A stretch of DNA of 64,000 bases from Clostridiales bacterium Firm_14 (GCA_001604135.1 LVAT01000009.1:62001-126000), one strand, 5' to 3'; positions 9,281-18,550 are shown, counted from the first letter of the stretch. A program made the numbers and translations. Notes: generated by a model from the letters alone, not told the origin.

Positions 9281-10741
9281 TTATTGAGGGAGTTTTGAGT
9301 ATAACCACTGTACCTTTTCCGGGAATCCTTCCTTGTTCATCTTGGAGAACTGCTGGAACTGGATCCTCTTGATGCCCTTGAGGAACGGCTTGATCGCGCC
9401 TGCAAGTCCGTTGCAGTTTGCCTCGAAAGAATTGTCCGGACAATCCATGATGCAGAGATATGACTTATCGTTACGGTTGTTCTGAGGCGTTACGACCAGG
9501 ATCAATACCTTTGCGATGTCAGAATGAGCTCCGCAGTACTTCTTTACCGTATTCTCGATAGCTAAGAACTCAGGTGTGTCAGTAGGATTGTTTATGAACA
9601 CCGGCTGGACACCCGGAATGTTCGGGCCGCCGTTAGCGATGAAGTTGTCCAGAGCCCTGTTGCCTGAGCCGCCCAATGCAAGTGAAGCATTGTCTCCTGC
9701 ACCAGCACCGAATCTCTCCTTAAATACCGTGGAATCCACCATCTTGTCGACGAGTTCCTTGGGGATCGAGATCGTAACGGGGCCGCCCGGATTTACGATG
9801 AAGCCGTGGTGGTGCGTATCTCTGGAGACTGCTGCGACCTGTGCGAAGCTCAATGAGATGCGCTGGTCAGGTCCGCCCTGCTTGGAGAAGCTGTTTTTCA
9901 TTGCCTTTATGCAAAGTCTGTTGTCCGTGAATACCGGCAGGAATGACATGTCGGGATGCTGCTTGGGGCTGACTCCGATAAAGTTTACCGAGCTCTTGCC
10001 GTTTCTGGCGGGAGAGATCTTCGCGGGAGTAACGAATTCTGATGTCATGAGGCAGTCCATTACCATCGAGAAGTACATCGGCTCGTCGCCGTACTTTCCG
10101 TATTCGCAGAGCATTGCGATCGTTCTGGGGTTGCCTGATGCCACCATTCCCTTGCATGCGGGATCCTTGGTATCATCAATGCCTGCTGCGTCAGACAGGA
10201 CTGCAAATCTCTTTACGGGCTTGGATGCATCCTCGTCAGGATCTGCAGGAAGCGGGATATCGCCTCTCGTGATCTCGATCTCGGCTCTGTCATCAGTAAG
10301 CTCGTCAACATATTCTCTTCTGTCGTTTCTGATCTTCTCGATCTTTACGGAATACTTGCAGCCGATATCCTGATAGAGGAAAACCTCTGTATTGTTCTTG
10401 ATCGTGCCTCTGACGTTACCTTTAATGATTACGTTGCCTTTCGTTGCAGGTTCCGCATCGAAAGGGATCTCGTCACAGAGCATGAAGAATGTCATGCCCT
10501 TTGGTGTGCAGTCGCCCTTGATGATCCTGTCGGCTGCTTCCTTGGCCTGCATCTCGATCTGAAGGAACTTCTGATCAGCTTCCCTCTGGGCCTGCTGTCT
10601 TTCTTCAGCCCTCTCGATCTTCTCCTGCTTGTCCTCCTCGCGTGCCGCAAGGATTATCTTCATCTCGTCAGAGAGTGTGCTATTTGTTTTATTCTCAACC
10701 GGTTCGTTGTTCTGCTCTTTTTTCTTTCCGAAAAGTCCCAT
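9281..10741 (-). CDS. SseB-domain protein with an EF-Tu domain II-like segment
   Basis: A soluble 486-residue protein. An N-terminal charged coiled coil (about 25-75) is followed at about 85-175 by a beta segment resembling the EF-Tu domain 2 superfamily (GNVIIKGNVRGTI). Two SseB-family domains follow: the N-terminal type (MSFLPVFTDNRL, then GFIVNPGGPVTI) at about 265-340 and the C-terminal type (VQPVFINNPTD onward) at about 375-485. SseB was first linked to serine sensitivity in enterobacteria, and its biochemical role is unclear. It is transcribed divergently from the zinc-ribbon gene at 10862. GGGAG lies 13 nt before the ATG. The domain calls are moderately sure; function is unknown. Confidence 0.65.
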   Translation of the reverse strand: MGLFGKKKEQNNEPVENKTNSTLSDEMKIILAAREEDKQEKIERAEERQQAQREADQKFLQIEMQAKEAADRIIKGDCTPKGMTFFMLCDEIPFDAEPATKGNVIIKGNVRGTIKNNTEVFLYQDIGCKYSVKIEKIRNDRREYVDELTDDRAEIEITRGDIPLPADPDEDASKPVKRFAVLSDAAGIDDTKDPACKGMVASGNPRTIAMLCEYGKYGDEPMYFSMVMDCLMTSEFVTPAKISPARNGKSSVNFIGVSPKQHPDMSFLPVFTDNRLCIKAMKNSFSKQGGPDQRISLSFAQVAAVSRDTHHHGFIVNPGGPVTISIPKELVDKMVDSTVFKERFGAGAGDNASLALGGSGNRALDNFIANGGPNIPGVQPVFINNPTDTPEFLAIENTVKKYCGAHSDIAKVLILVVTPQNNRNDKSYLCIMDCPDNSFEANCNGLAGAIKPFLKGIKRIQFQQFSKMNKEGFPEKVQWLYSKLPQ

Positions 10742-10822
10742 GATCAGCGAAAGCTCCCTTATATTAATTTAACTATGGAATTATACCACATCCCGATATA
10801 CCGTCGGGGATTTGCTTCATGC

Positions 10823-10828
10823 TATAAT
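10823..10828 (+). promoter_or_regulatory. Probable -10 element for the zinc-ribbon gene
   Basis: TATAAT preceded by TGC sits 34 nt before the ATG at 10862. No good -35 hexamer is visible, as in extended -10 promoters. Confidence 0.45.
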
Positions 10829-10861
10829 GTAAAAGATTTTTATTTTAAGGGGGACCCGGCT

Positions 10862-11551
10862 ATGGCTTATTGTTCTAAATGTGGTGCTGAACTTAGCAGC
10901 GGAGATGTTTTTTGCCGTCAATGCGGTTTCAGGAACGAGATTGCAGGCGATGGCGCATCAGAAGCACAGGATGCGGCCGTGGCTCCCGTAATGACCAAGG
11001 AAGAAAGCATCGCTTTTGCCGAGAAGCTCGGCGAACAGTATAAGAGCTATGAGAAGATCATGAAGGAGATCGAGGACAATAAAGCCCAGCTCTCAAGGCC
11101 TGAACCCGGAATGGTAAAGCAGCACTCTGCTTTCAAGTTCTTCTGGCCGTACCTTATCTATGCTGCTGTCTCCTTAAATGTCTGCTATATTATTGCCAAT
11201 TTCTTAAGCAGATCCACAGGTCTCGCTTTGTTCTTCCTTTTGTTGGCGCTTGTCCTGCCTGTTGTGTTCCTCATTGTAGGCGGCACATCATCAAGACGCC
11301 GGAGAGATGAACTTAATCAGTTGGCCGTATCAGCTGCAAATAACAGAAGAAAGCATCTTGACGAGCTTAAGGGCGAGACCGCCGCACTCGAGAGAAAGGC
11401 AGCCAAGAAAGCCTCTGAGCTTAAGGAATATCAGTCCATTATTCCTCTTGCTTACAGAAACAGCGCCAGCATGGCAAAGGCAGTCCTCCTTCTGAAGTCA
11501 AACAAGGCGGAGACCTTTACCGATGCCGTAGACTTGTTGAGAAAGGTATAA
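10862..11551 (+). CDS. Zinc-ribbon membrane protein with coiled coils
   Basis: A 229-residue protein of unknown function. It starts with a zinc ribbon, CSKCGAEL then CRQCGF (two CxxC pairs), followed by a coiled-coil segment, two adjacent membrane helices (about 95-145) and a second Lys/Glu-rich coiled coil. I start at the ATG at 10862 because AAGGGGG precedes it by 7-8 nt and the zinc ribbon begins at once; an earlier ATG at 10775 would place coding sequence over the TATAAT at 10823. The TerB-like gene follows 9 nt downstream, so they form an operon. Similar zinc-ribbon membrane proteins recur at 28404 and 29437. Confidence 0.7.
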   Translation: MAYCSKCGAELSSGDVFCRQCGFRNEIAGDGASEAQDAAVAPVMTKEESIAFAEKLGEQYKSYEKIMKEIEDNKAQLSRPEPGMVKQHSAFKFFWPYLIYAAVSLNVCYIIANFLSRSTGLALFFLLLALVLPVVFLIVGGTSSRRRRDELNQLAVSAANNRRKHLDELKGETAALERKAAKKASELKEYQSIIPLAYRNSASMAKAVLLLKSNKAETFTDAVDLLRKV

Positions 11552-11560
11552 GTCCCTCAG

Positions 11561-12193
11561 ATGGAATATGACAGACAGGAAATCCTAGATAAAGCCGCGA
11601 TCGCATACGATCATGCAGAAGCGACCATAAGGGCGATGGACGACGTTTTCCAGAACGTCACAGGCAGCGATTACAGCGCTGAGCTTACGCTCGCCCAGTT
11701 CGACATGATCTTACAGGGCGTACTCTTAAGCGTTGCAATGGCAGACGGCGTTTTCGAGCCCGTCGAACAGGATTTCATAAGGCAGTTTGCTATGCACGGC
11801 GACCTGCTGGAATACATCAGAAACGATTCAAACGGCGAAGTTGACCTTACCTGGGACGCGATCGCCGGCCTTCCGGAAGACGTAACCGCCGGGCTCCTTC
11901 AGGTTCTGCCCCGCGTGCTGGACGACCAGTGCGAGAGCTTCATCTATCCCCTGGCAGCCGTTGATTTCACATACAGCAAGTTCGGAAACGTCATGACAAC
12001 TCCGGGCGATTTCCTTAAGTCCATCGAAGCCGACATGATCAAGATCGCAGGGCTTCTCGCGTTTGTCGATTCAGACGGCACGGACGACGAGATAAATGCC
12101 GCAGTATCAATGATCTACGAACTCGAAGGCAAGCATTGGAGAGATCTGTTATCGGGAAGGGCTCTGGGCCCCGGCCAGGAGATCAACCCCTGA
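11561..12193 (+). CDS. TerB-like helical protein
   Basis: A soluble, acidic, mostly helical protein of 210 residues. The segment SVAMADGVFEPVEQDFIRQF (about 57-76) and a later FVDSDGTDDEINAA resemble the metal-binding acidic motifs of TerB-like (DjlA/TerB) domains, where Asp and Glu follow a helix. TerB proteins belong to stress and tellurite-response complexes. It lies 9 nt after the zinc-ribbon gene and relies on a weak GAGAAAGG within that gene's end. Its last 11 nt overlap, tail to tail, the end of the opposing glycosyltransferase gene. Family placement is tentative. Confidence 0.5.
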   Translation: MEYDRQEILDKAAIAYDHAEATIRAMDDVFQNVTGSDYSAELTLAQFDMILQGVLLSVAMADGVFEPVEQDFIRQFAMHGDLLEYIRNDSNGEVDLTWDAIAGLPEDVTAGLLQVLPRVLDDQCESFIYPLAAVDFTYSKFGNVMTTPGDFLKSIEADMIKIAGLLAFVDSDGTDDEINAAVSMIYELEGKHWRDLLSGRALGPGQEINP

Positions 12194-13982
12194 TCAGCGT
12201 CTGCCAGACGAAAGCGTACTGGGTAAACGGACCGTAGAACAAAACCGCCGTTAAAGCAAATAATACAAATAAAATCTTGAGGCAGACAGAAAGGCTCTTT
12301 ATACCTGCTCCTGCCTCTTTTTCTTCGGCATTTTTCATTGCCCTGCCGCACCAGAAAGCAACCGGAATAAGAAGCGGCGCGATATATCGGAATGACGCAG
12401 AGCAGGTGACAGGGTATTTGAAGCAGAAGATGATCTCCGGGATCACAAATGCAGCTGCAAGCAGCCACATCGCAATTCCTTCGGTGTTATCGAGGAGCTT
12501 TCTTCCGGAATCCTTATAGCTTCTTACTGCGCCCTTTACCGCCGCGAAAAGCACCACGGGTATCAGTATGACCGCTAAGGCCACCATTATCCTGGCGATA
12601 TTTATCATGTAAGGGCTCTCATACTGGCGCTCATCGAAAAGCCCGGTCTTGATTATCGCGAGGAAGATATTAAAATCATTGCCTGCCGCGCCCTCCATTA
12701 TGAACGGGTTCTTCATAAGCTCCGCCGACGGCAGCAGGAGCCGCTGCAGCGGAGAATACATCCAAACGTCCATATTTGCCGATGAATCTATCGCATATAC
12801 ATATGTCACCGGCACTCCGTAGCCTATGAGGTTCTTTAACGGGAACCACAGTCCCAAAGGGAATACCACGGCTGCAAATGCCAGAAACTGCCTGATGAGA
12901 TCTTTAGTCTTAAGGGCAGGCTTCTTGGCACCCTTCTCACTCTTTGCCTTGCCCGTTTTTATGAACTTCGCGAGGAAAATCCACGCGACCGGGAATGCGA
13001 CAAATCCCATCGAGAGCTTTGTCATCATGGCACAGCCGATACAAAGCGCGGTATAAAGGATCTTCTTAAGTTCAGGCTTGTCATACCACTCAAGCGCGAA
13101 ATATACTGCACCGACAAGCAGCATTAGCGCCAGGGCTTCGTTGTTTACCTGGATTGCAAGGTAGATCAGGTGCGGATTAAGGCTTATGAACAGCATCGAA
13201 AATGCCGGCGCCTTTCCGCCGATCTTAAGGCGCTCCAAGATCTTTTTCGCGAATAAGACAAAATAAGAAGTCCAGAGCATCGGAAGCATCTTCAATCCGT
13301 CAATGTCGCCCGCGAACTTGAGCGGCAAAACGTTATGGAGCCTTAAGAACAAAGCGCTCAGGATGTAATGAAGCGGCGGGTGGTAGAACTCACCGTAATA
13401 TCTGACATCCACATCGGGGATCGTAAAATTGTCATAGATATAAAGGATGTAAGAGTCGTGGAAGCCTGCCTGTCTTCCTGAGAAATTCGACACATCGTGC
13501 TGATAGAAATTGAGCGGCGTGAAGAGCACCATCACCGCCCTCATGACAAATCCTGCCGCGAGCACTGCTGCTATAAGATCGGCAGCCTTAAGCTTCTTCC
13601 CTATAGCGAGTACGGCCACCGAGACGATAATGGTTCCTAAGCCCGCCCAGAGCAGGACTCCCTCCATTATCGTGACGCACGGCATTGTCTTCCTGCCGCA
13701 GGCGTCAAAAGAAAGCTTGAATATCAGGTAATAGATGCCGAATGCAGGAACTGCGGATATAAGCGAGAGGAATCTCTTCTTCGTGCCGGTTAATGCCGAA
13801 GCAACGTAAAATGCGCAGCACGCCGTAAGTATCGCCATCAGCAGCGACAGGTGCGCTTCTCTCATATTGATGGCATCCATGCCGGAAATAAGATAAAGGA
13901 TCAGGACCGCCACAGTGCAGACGCCGAAGCCCTGCGCCGCCTCCCTGTAATCCATCTTTCCTGCCTGTTCCAGTCTTACCAT
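12183..13982 (-). CDS. Multi-pass membrane glycosyltransferase (GT39/ArnT-like), copy 1
   Basis: A 599-residue polytopic protein with roughly 12 predicted membrane helices. It has the GT-C fold pattern of the PMT/ArnT group: an early extracytoplasmic loop with conserved Asp/Glu and a signature YYGEFYHPPLHYIL (about 205-218), followed by alternating helices. GT-C enzymes use polyprenyl-phosphate sugars to modify proteins, lipids or cell-wall polymers outside the membrane. The adjacent gene is a paralogue with the matching segment QFYHPPFHYFVSA. The listed ATG overlaps the upstream stop by 7 nt. A better ribosome site (CAGGAAAG) precedes an in-frame ATG at 13955, so the true start may be nine codons later. 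Confidence 0.75.
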   Translation of the reverse strand: MVRLEQAGKMDYREAAQGFGVCTVAVLILYLISGMDAINMREAHLSLLMAILTACCAFYVASALTGTKKRFLSLISAVPAFGIYYLIFKLSFDACGRKTMPCVTIMEGVLLWAGLGTIIVSVAVLAIGKKLKAADLIAAVLAAGFVMRAVMVLFTPLNFYQHDVSNFSGRQAGFHDSYILYIYDNFTIPDVDVRYYGEFYHPPLHYILSALFLRLHNVLPLKFAGDIDGLKMLPMLWTSYFVLFAKKILERLKIGGKAPAFSMLFISLNPHLIYLAIQVNNEALALMLLVGAVYFALEWYDKPELKKILYTALCIGCAMMTKLSMGFVAFPVAWIFLAKFIKTGKAKSEKGAKKPALKTKDLIRQFLAFAAVVFPLGLWFPLKNLIGYGVPVTYVYAIDSSANMDVWMYSPLQRLLLPSAELMKNPFIMEGAAGNDFNIFLAIIKTGLFDERQYESPYMINIARIMVALAVILIPVVLFAAVKGAVRSYKDSGRKLLDNTEGIAMWLLAAAFVIPEIIFCFKYPVTCSASFRYIAPLLIPVAFWCGRAMKNAEEKEAGAGIKSLSVCLKILFVLFALTAVLFYGPFTQYAFVWQTLIRG

Positions 13983-15544
13983 GTCACATCAACGACGACG
14001 ACTTCGCCCTTAACATAAGTCCATAAGATCGTATAAAAAATGACCGCAAATGCCATGAATGCCACGGCAACGGCCCTGGTTATCTTCGTCACGAGATCTT
14101 TGTTCTCGCCCTTAAGCTTGATGTCGGCGATCTTCGTGTAGAAAAGCACGCCGCAAAGTATCAGCGGCGTCGAATACCTGAAATTCATCGAGCAGATGTG
14201 CGGGTACTTAAGTGAGAACGTGATTATCGATCCGATCTGCGTTACGGCCAGGATGACCATGGCAAGATCTGTCCGGAGATCAGCGCTCTTCTTAGCCTTG
14301 ACGATCGTGATAACAAAGCCTGCCAAAGCTCCCAGGATCAATATCAGGAGCGCTATAAGCAGCGCATATCCTGCCATGCTCATCGTAAAATCGTCCCTGT
14401 AGTTTTCCTCGCCGAACAGCAGGGTCTTAACCTCAGTAATGAAGATGTTGTAATCCTGCTCGCCGTCCGAACCGAGCTTGATGTAATAGTCCTCAATGGG
14501 GAACCCGTAAAAGCCGAAGAGCCTTTGCACCGGCGTATATCTGCTGATGTCCTGGTAACGGTTATCAGACCTTAAGACATACGTGAGCGGGACCTTAAAG
14601 AGAATGAAATTCCTGATCTGGAACCATAAGCCCAAAGGCACGCTGATAAGGCCGAACACCGCGAGGTTTGCAAGCGTCTTGCCGCCCTCTTTCTTTGCCT
14701 TCAGATCCTTAATCAGCTTAACGATGAACAGGAACCCCAGAGGGAATGCGATAAGGCCGGTCGAGAGCTTTGTCATCATGGCAAGACCCGTCGCTACAGC
14801 CGAGATGATCATGTTTTTCCAGGCGCCTTCCTTATACCACTTAAGTCCGAAATAAAACGCCGTAAAGAACAGCAGTATGGAGAGGATATCGTTGTTAACA
14901 GAGCCTGCGAGGATCGTAAACGTCGGGAATGCCGAGACGATCGCTGCCGCTATCGTGCTGCCCTCATTGCTGACACCCAGGAGCTTCAAGTTCTTATAGA
15001 TCATTATCACCGCGAACTGCGACCAGAGCAGTGACAACGCCTGAAGCGCCTCATAATTGTGGGTTCCCTTCGGCAGGAAAAGCTCATACGCCTTAAGGAA
15101 TACCGCACTCACGAAATAGTGGAACGGCGGGTGATAGAACTGCCCCATCTGCCTGATATCGCCGTTCGGAAGCGCAAAATTATCTCTTACATAAAGGATA
15201 TAACCCGAGTGGAAGAAGTTATACGTTCCCTCTTCAAACACCGCAACGTCATTCTGCCTCGACAGGATATCCGAATAGAGCACGTAGCCGAGCTTTAAGA
15301 TAAAACCTATAGCGAAGATCAGTACGATCAGGGCCTCCCGGCTCAACTGCTTTTTGTTCTTAAGGAAGATTCCGTATCCGGCGGCAAAGACATAGCCCAC
15401 CGCCATGATCGCGCATGCCGCGGGCTTGCTGCCAAGCTGCATGCCTGTGGCGATCAGCGCCACCAAGACAAGAAGTGCCGTAATAACAAACGGATGCTTA
15501 TAGACTACCCCGGTGATCCTGTCCTGTTTAAGACTAGTCGGCAT
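13976..15544 (-). CDS. Multi-pass membrane glycosyltransferase (GT39/ArnT-like), copy 2
   Basis: A 522-residue polytopic protein, paralogous to the next gene. Shared landmarks are YILYVRDNFALP, GQFYHPPFHYFVSAVF and the MMTKLSTG segment in the middle. About 11-12 membrane helices are predicted. The GT-C class suggests sugar transfer from a polyprenyl-phosphate donor on the outer face; donor and acceptor are not identifiable. It overlaps the SH3-like gene upstream by 11 nt and the second glycosyltransferase downstream by 7 nt, so three genes form one tightly coupled operon. The two copies have diverged enough that they probably have different acceptors or act as a heteromer (inference). Confidence 0.75.
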   Translation of the reverse strand: MPTSLKQDRITGVVYKHPFVITALLVLVALIATGMQLGSKPAACAIMAVGYVFAAGYGIFLKNKKQLSREALIVLIFAIGFILKLGYVLYSDILSRQNDVAVFEEGTYNFFHSGYILYVRDNFALPNGDIRQMGQFYHPPFHYFVSAVFLKAYELFLPKGTHNYEALQALSLLWSQFAVIMIYKNLKLLGVSNEGSTIAAAIVSAFPTFTILAGSVNNDILSILLFFTAFYFGLKWYKEGAWKNMIISAVATGLAMMTKLSTGLIAFPLGFLFIVKLIKDLKAKKEGGKTLANLAVFGLISVPLGLWFQIRNFILFKVPLTYVLRSDNRYQDISRYTPVQRLFGFYGFPIEDYYIKLGSDGEQDYNIFITEVKTLLFGEENYRDDFTMSMAGYALLIALLILILGALAGFVITIVKAKKSADLRTDLAMVILAVTQIGSIITFSLKYPHICSMNFRYSTPLILCGVLFYTKIADIKLKGENKDLVTKITRAVAVAFMAFAVIFYTILWTYVKGEVVVVDVTW

Positions 15545-16343
15545 AAGCGTCTTTAGGCGTTAAATAGCTGAGGACATAATATTCGGCATTCATGTAATCG
15601 ATCTTGTACCAGTCACCGCCCACAGCAACGACCTTCACAACCTCGCCTTCCTTGAGGTTGACCTTGTTACCGCTGCTCTGAACGTCCGGCAGACTGAAAG
15701 CGACCGTATTCATCGTGGCCACATAATCTTCACCGTCTCCCTTAACCGGCGCGAAAAACCTGATGCCCTGTGAATCCTCAGGCGCAACATATTCCGGCGC
15801 GTCATCGGGCACATCCGTCTTCACGATATCGGAACTCTTCACATAATACCTCGTTCCGCCGAAGACGATTGCCGCCCATCCGTCTCTCGAAAAGCCTAAA
15901 ACGCGGAAAGCAACCGTATCAACAAGAGCCGGCCTGTCATCGTCCGTCTCCTTGGGTTCCACATAGAGCTTCAGGCTGCCTTCCTTGGATTTATAGAAAT
16001 CATCGCCCTCCCGGGTCGTGATGAAAACTTCAATGTCATCATGCTCATTGAGCGTCGCCTGCGCATCATCGCTGTCAGAAGCAGAAGGATTCGATACGTC
16101 GCCGGTCTGATCCGACTCGGAATCCTTTATCTCTACCTCGATCAGCACCGTGCCTGCAGTCATATCAAGCGTGGCCACGGTATTATCCGCAGCAGCCGCG
16201 CCATTCAAATACGTTGTGATCCTGAAAGCCGCAAAAGCGACAATACATAAAACCACGACAACAAGTCCTGCTATCAGGAATTCGTATCTGGTCTTAATAT
16301 CGGGTCCGTTCCCGTTGTTAATTTCATCTCTATTCTCGGTCAT
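15534..16343 (-). CDS. Single-pass membrane protein with bacterial SH3-like domains
   Basis: A 269-residue type II membrane protein: a short cytoplasmic tail, one helix at about 21-43, an acidic Ser/Asp linker, then two SH3b-like beta modules. The last module carries a typical NLKEGEVVKVVAVGGDWYKI run, and the first has VAFRVLGFSRDGWAAI. SH3b domains usually bind cell-wall peptides or glycans. As first gene of the operon with two GT-C glycosyltransferases (11-nt overlap), it may recruit the enzymes to, or recognise, the wall polymer they modify (inference). A consensus promoter lies about 80 nt upstream. Confidence 0.65.
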   Translation of the reverse strand: MTENRDEINNGNGPDIKTRYEFLIAGLVVVVLCIVAFAAFRITTYLNGAAAADNTVATLDMTAGTVLIEVEIKDSESDQTGDVSNPSASDSDDAQATLNEHDDIEVFITTREGDDFYKSKEGSLKLYVEPKETDDDRPALVDTVAFRVLGFSRDGWAAIVFGGTRYYVKSSDIVKTDVPDDAPEYVAPEDSQGIRFFAPVKGDGEDYVATMNTVAFSLPDVQSSGNKVNLKEGEVVKVVAVGGDWYKIDYMNAEYYVLSYLTPKDAYAD

Positions 16344-16420
16344 AACAACCCGCCTATCAGGGCCTCCCTCCAGGCCTTTTCACGTGCCTGCCCTTCCGAA
16401 GAAAACCCTCAGCTCTATTT

Positions 16421-16449
16421 ATAATAATATTACAAACACTTGTTGGCAA
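16421..16449 (-). promoter_or_regulatory. Sigma-A type promoter for the SH3-glycosyltransferase operon
   Basis: Read on the minus strand: -35 TTGCCA (16449-16444), a 17-nt spacer, and -10 TATTAT (16426-16421). Each hexamer matches consensus at 5 of 6 positions. Transcription would begin near 16413 with a leader of about 70 nt. Confidence 0.65.
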
Positions 16450-17005
16450 GTTAATTACTTGTGGCAATGCGTCCCGGGGAGCATTTTCAGCCGCCGGACC
16501 CTGTTCCCAAAACATATAATCCGTTGTCGGTTTTTTCAGTGCTTTTTGGAGCTTTCTTGCAGGTTCCTTGCAAGGTTTTGTCAGAAAATCGCCCGCTTTG
16601 TCGCCTTTTCAGCGGTATCCTGTCGGTTTTTCAGTGTAGATAACGGAACTTTTGCCGGCAGCGGTCAGGAGAGGCTCTTGGCGGCCCAGTTTGATCCGGA
16701 CCTGCAAAAGTTCTGAAAACTCCATTCAAAAACCTGCACCAAAACCGGCAAAAAGGTGCAAAACCTGCAAATTGTCATCATTTCTGTTTGACAACCGGCA
16801 AGCCGGCCTTCAAAACCCTGCAAAAAACCTACAAAGAAATATACTCTCGGAGCATTACTTCCGGGGTCCATTTGGGTGGGACAACAGAGCTGCTGAAGCA
16901 TGCGGCCGGAAGCAAGGGATGCGTTGCCGCCGCATGCGCCGGCGGGGGGCAACGAGGAGCAACGCAGACCGTAATGTGTTATACTTTTTTTACATTTGGA
17001 TCAAT
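16450..17005. other. Non-coding intergenic region with short repeats
   Basis: About 550 nt without a convincing gene. Frames open here lack ribosome sites and the codon usage of neighbouring genes. It contains a near-identical pair GTCGGTTTTTTCAGTG (16526-16541) and GTCGGTTTTTCAGTG (16622-16636), 96 nt apart, and between about 16700 and 16850 repeated variants of ACCTGCAAA. TTATACTTT near 16979-16987 may be the -10 of the gene at 17020. No known RNA family was recognised. Confidence 0.5.
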
Positions 17006-17019
17006 GGAGGGGTTTTTCC

Positions 17020-18501
17020 ATGGAAAAGAATAAAAAAGCGCTAATCATCGGCGGTTCTGTCGGAGCAGCTGCTCTCCTTGCTTTAATTATTGTTTCCGTA
17101 GCACTTGCAAGCACACCGAAGGCTCTGGTCATCAGAGGCATCGCGAACACGCTCTCTGATGCGCAGAGGATCGAGGCTGTGTCTGTGGCTGATGATGTTG
17201 TTAACGGCGGTTCGATCGCTGTGTCGGCAAATCTCGACGAGTTTGCGAAGGATGACATTAGGGTTGAGGCAAAGCTTTATAACGATGCCAAGAGACTTAA
17301 GGGTGCTTTCGAGCTGACGGCTTCAGAGGATAAGGACAAGGTCCTCCAGGCAAAAGTCGCGTACAACCAGGATAAGGTTGCTTTCAGTGCTCCTCAGATC
17401 GTTGAAGGCACTTATGGAATTAACCTTAAGAAGCTCGGCAAGAACCTGCCGGGTTCGATCTTCGATCCTGATGAAGAGACGGATTTCTCGCTTGATGATG
17501 ACCAGTTCGAGTATTTCCTCAACATGAAGGATACCGTTAAGGGCGACAAGACGCTTACGCGCGATATCGAAGCGATGAGCAATAAGTACAGAAAGTTCTT
17601 CATTGAGAAGCTCATCAAGCATTCCGAAGTCAAGAAGTCCGGCAAGACTATCACTGTCGGCGGCGATAAGATCCCATGCACGGTAGTTACTGCGTCGATC
17701 GACGAGGACGGCATCGCTGAGCTCACTCAGGATCTGGTCGATTATGCAAATAATGACAAGGATCTCGAGAAGCTCGTCCGCCGCGTTGCTGCTAACGGCG
17801 CTTACAGAGACGATCCGGATGAATATGTAGATAAGTTTTTCGACGCGCTGGATGATATTGAGGATTCCATCGACAAGATCGAGGATTCTGACCTCGACCT
17901 CCAGATTGACTTCTATATCACGAGATCAGGCAGACGACTTGCGCAACTCGACCTTGATTTTGAGTACGATAAGCATGAGTTGGAAGCTTCCCTCGTTCTC
18001 GGCAAGAATGTTGCCAAGGCAAAGGAGATCAGCTTCGAGTACGAAGAGAAGCCCACGGGCAAGGCTTATTCCATCGAATATACGGTTAAGGAAGACAGCA
18101 ACAAGCTTTTCGACGCTGAGCTAGAGATCACGGAGACACGCGTCAGAAGATCGAAGACAACCGAGAAGAAGAGCGAGTTCAGGATCAAGTGGGACAAGAA
18201 GTCCGGCGATCTCGATCTCAAGGCTAATGCATATAACGATCAGTATAGCCTGAAGGGCAACCTTAAGCAGAAGGGCGACAGGTTCATCTTCGTTCTCAAT
18301 AAGATCTCAAATGACGGCGAGGCTGTTCCTAAGATCAAGGACCTCGAGCTGACGGTCACGATCGACAGGCATGACCCGACACCGAACGTTCCGGGCAGAT
18401 TTACCGAGATCACGAAGATGGATGAAGACGATTTCGAGGAATTCATAAAGGACTTCGAAGAGAACGCCAAGGAACTCTGGGACGATTATTTCGGCAAATA
18501 A
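17020..18501 (+). CDS. Membrane-anchored charged extracytoplasmic protein, unknown function
   Basis: A 493-residue protein with one N-terminal helix (about 9-31, LIIGGSVGAAALLALIIVSVALA) and a long, strongly charged extracytoplasmic part. Two to three repeats of a beta-rich pattern are visible (alternating segments such as LDLQIDFYITRSGRRLAQLDL and SYSIEYTVKEDSNKLFDAEL style strands), suggesting a lipoprotein-like or lipid-binding beta barrel, but I do not recognise a family. The start at 17020 is chosen because GGAGGGG lies about 7 nt upstream; an ATG at 17004 falls within that ribosome site. It is followed by a strong terminator, so it is probably monocistronic. Confidence 0.7.
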   Translation: MEKNKKALIIGGSVGAAALLALIIVSVALASTPKALVIRGIANTLSDAQRIEAVSVADDVVNGGSIAVSANLDEFAKDDIRVEAKLYNDAKRLKGAFELTASEDKDKVLQAKVAYNQDKVAFSAPQIVEGTYGINLKKLGKNLPGSIFDPDEETDFSLDDDQFEYFLNMKDTVKGDKTLTRDIEAMSNKYRKFFIEKLIKHSEVKKSGKTITVGGDKIPCTVVTASIDEDGIAELTQDLVDYANNDKDLEKLVRRVAANGAYRDDPDEYVDKFFDALDDIEDSIDKIEDSDLDLQIDFYITRSGRRLAQLDLDFEYDKHELEASLVLGKNVAKAKEISFEYEEKPTGKAYSIEYTVKEDSNKLFDAELEITETRVRRSKTTEKKSEFRIKWDKKSGDLDLKANAYNDQYSLKGNLKQKGDRFIFVLNKISNDGEAVPKIKDLELTVTIDRHDPTPNVPGRFTEITKMDEDDFEEFIKDFEENAKELWDDYFGK

Positions 18502-18550
18502 ATCCGGGATTTAAGCACAAAACATTCAAAAAATAAATTTTTAATTAACT

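Noticed and set aside
9576-10373. Open frame of about 265 codons opposite the SseB-like gene
   Set aside because: Antisense shadow of a gene with recognisable domains; the product is low-complexity with no family resemblance.
16652-17044. Open frame across the 16450-17005 gap
   Set aside because: No ribosome site, non-genomic codon use, and it overlaps the ribosome site and start of the gene at 17020.
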